The position numbers and the translations under genes are program-made. This document shows positions 5,413 to 6,361 of a stretch of DNA of 6,361 bases, piece by piece (the first letter of the stretch is position 1; each line of letters opens with the position of its first letter). Below the pieces are notes generated by a model, which had not been told where the DNA came from, did no database searches, and worked only from the letters and a program-made list of their open reading frames with translations. Source of the DNA: JALSRD01 sp964476595 (GTDB taxonomy: Bacteria; Desulfobacterota; Desulfobacteria; Desulfobacterales; JALSRD01). The stretch lies in contig CAYZCL010000030.1 in assembly GCA_964476595.1 (NCBI GenBank), forward strand, positions 1 to 6,361, given 5' to 3'.

Positions 5413-6174
5413 TTAATCACATCTTTTCCGCATCAGGGATTCAGCCGCGCGCAGGTCGTCCACGCTGTTGACCCCCACGATCTCGTCGACGTCGTCTCCC
5501 ACCACGATGCCCAGGCGGCGCTTCTGCCGGTACCCGACCCCCACGATGTCGGTGAGGTAGAGCTCGCCCTGGGCATTGTCGCCGTCGATGCGCTCCAGCG
5601 CGTCGGCCAGGAAGTTGCGCTCCACACAGTAGATGCCGCTGTTGATCAAACGGATGGCCTTCTGCCGTTCGTCGGCGTCGGCCTCCTCGACGATGCCCCG
5701 CAGGTTGCGGCGGCCGTCGATCAGGATGCGGCCGTAACCACCGGGGTTGTTCAGTTCTACGGCCAGCACCGTGAGGTGCCGGCGGTGGGCCAGGTGGTCC
5801 GCCACCAGCTTCTTCACCGTGGTGGCCGTCAGCAGCGGAACGTCTCCGCACAGGATCACCACGTGTTCGGACTCCGGCCGCAACTGCGGCAGGGCGCACA
5901 TGACGGCGTGCCCGGTTCCCAGTTGCTCGCGCTGCAGCGCGAACCGCACGCGGGCTTCGGCGCCCGCCACGGCCCGCACCCGTTCGGCCTGGTGACCGAC
6001 CACCACCACCACCTGCTCCCCGGCCACGGCCACGGCCGTTTCCACCACGTAGGAGATCATGGGGCGATCGAGGACTTCGTGCAACACCTTTGCCTTGTCC
6101 GACTTCATGCGGGTTCCCAAGCCGGCGGCCAGGATCACCACCGCCACCTGGGGGTAAGACGCGTCGACACTCAT
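5413..6174 (-). CDS. GlmU-type nucleotidyltransferase, single domain, 253 aa
   Basis: Resembles the N-terminal uridyltransferase half of GlmU, which makes UDP-N-acetylglucosamine from UTP and GlcNAc-1-phosphate for peptidoglycan and LPS. Visible motifs are the nucleotide-binding LAAGLGTRMKS (15-25) with KVLH (29-32), EQLGTGHAV (84-91), CGDVPL (109-114, Asp111 as Mg ligand), GYGRI (146-150), VEEADA (162-167), INSGIY (177-182), GELYLTDI (203-210) and Asn236 (GVNS). These correspond to the E. coli metal and substrate residues Asp105 and Asn227. It stops at TAA (5413-5415) just after this domain. The ~200-residue left-handed beta-helix acetyltransferase domain of bifunctional GlmU (about 450 aa) is absent, and nothing like it follows in any frame. 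The start is ATG at 6172-6174 with AGGAG (6182-6186) seven bases upstream. Another sugar-phosphate substrate cannot be excluded, and a full glmU may exist elsewhere. Confidence 0.88.
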   Translation of the reverse strand: MSVDASYPQVAVVILAAGLGTRMKSDKAKVLHEVLDRPMISYVVETAVAVAGEQVVVVVGHQAERVRAVAGAEARVRFALQREQLGTGHAVMCALPQLRPESEHVVILCGDVPLLTATTVKKLVADHLAHRRHLTVLAVELNNPGGYGRILIDGRRNLRGIVEEADADERQKAIRLINSGIYCVERNFLADALERIDGDNAQGELYLTDIVGVGYRQKRRLGIVVGDDVDEIVGVNSVDDLRAAESLMRKRCD

Positions 6175-6193
6175 GACTGAACTCCTGTGCGCC

Positions 6194-6232
6194 AAAAAAG
6201 GGGCAAGCCAGACGCGCGGTATGGCTTGCCCC
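6194..6232 (-). terminator. Strong intrinsic terminator
   Basis: On the minus strand GGGGCAAGCC (6223-6232) pairs perfectly with GGCTTGCCCC (6200-6209) around a 13-base loop, followed at once by TTTTTT (6194-6199). It is a textbook Rho-independent terminator. It ends transcripts coming from beyond the high-coordinate edge, only 20 bases before the ATG of the GlmU-like gene. Confidence 0.93.
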
Positions 6233-6267
6233 ACCGACCACTCTTTGATTTTTCCGGTTAACGGTCC

Positions 6268-6287
6268 GGCGGCAGTGCGCTGCCGCC
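6268..6287. other. Perfect 8-bp GC-rich hairpin
   Basis: GGCGGCAG (6268-6275) and CTGCCGCC (6280-6287) with a 4-base loop. There is no T-run after it on either strand. It lies between the putative end of the upstream gene and the strong terminator, so it is probably a 3' UTR stem of that gene. Confidence 0.5.
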
Positions 6288-6309
6288 GCCTTCAATAATC
6301 AGATGAAAA

Positions 6310-6361
6310 TCATCCGCCCTTCAGGGAAATGCGGAACATGGCCCGTTCGAGGGCGGCCCTG
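6310..6361 (-). CDS. Possible 3' end of an unidentified gene (partial)
   Basis: On the minus strand one frame enters from the window edge and reads RAALERAMFRISLKGG before a TGA at 6310-6312. The residue mix looks protein-like, with an amphipathic helix-like run, and a hairpin and a strong terminator follow, as expected after a gene. The other two frames also reach stops within about 60 bases, so the frame choice is not proven. Only 16 residues are visible and I do not recognise the protein. Confidence 0.35.
   Translation of the reverse strand, partial: RAALERAMFRISLKGG

Noticed and set aside
5413..6234. Longer version of the GlmU-like protein starting at 6234
   Set aside because: The 20 extra codons cover a perfect intrinsic terminator and do not resemble GlmU N-termini; the ATG at 6174 has a strong, well-placed Shine-Dalgarno.

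Overview
The window is GC-rich and every gene I can support lies on the minus strand, so the text follows the genes from high to low coordinates. The 5' end of a 16S rRNA gene, an RNase Y gene, a 6S RNA directly after zapA, and the general look of the 16S and proteins suggest a member of the Desulfobacterota (former Deltaproteobacteria, perhaps Desulfosarcina/Desulfococcus-like). This placement rests on recall of family features; no alignment was run.

Layout in transcription order. At 6310-6361 there may be the last codons of an unidentified gene, followed by a strong intrinsic terminator (6194-6232). Next come a single-domain GlmU-type nucleotidyltransferase (6174-5413), a promoter (5377-5406), a ZapB-like coiled-coil gene (5351-5106) and zapA (5060-4767), both with TTG starts. 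A 6S RNA gene (ssrS, about 4653-4475) follows, then rny for RNase Y (4266-2686) and tyrS for tyrosyl-tRNA synthetase (2518-1229). An 847-base non-coding stretch (1228-382) then leads into the 16S gene (381-1, running out of the window).

The cluster groups cell-envelope precursor synthesis (GlmU-like), Z-ring assembly (ZapA, ZapB-like), RNA polymerase control (6S RNA), mRNA decay (RNase Y), tRNA charging (TyrS) and ribosome production. All are growth functions. They are probably not a single transcription unit, because the zap genes, the 6S RNA and the rRNA each show their own promoter signals.

The non-coding stretch before the 16S gene is the most structured part. It holds four promoter-like modules on the minus strand, each with TTGACA and two upstream A-tracts. 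One module is a perfect TTGACA-N17-TATAAT. Parts of the modules are repeated: a roughly 33-base element upstream of two of them, and a GCGCCG/CGGCGC hairpin plus U-tract downstream of two of them. This looks like an rRNA promoter array built by tandem duplication. I see no CRISPR array, insertion sequence, phage gene or defence system, and no evidence for a wholly new system.
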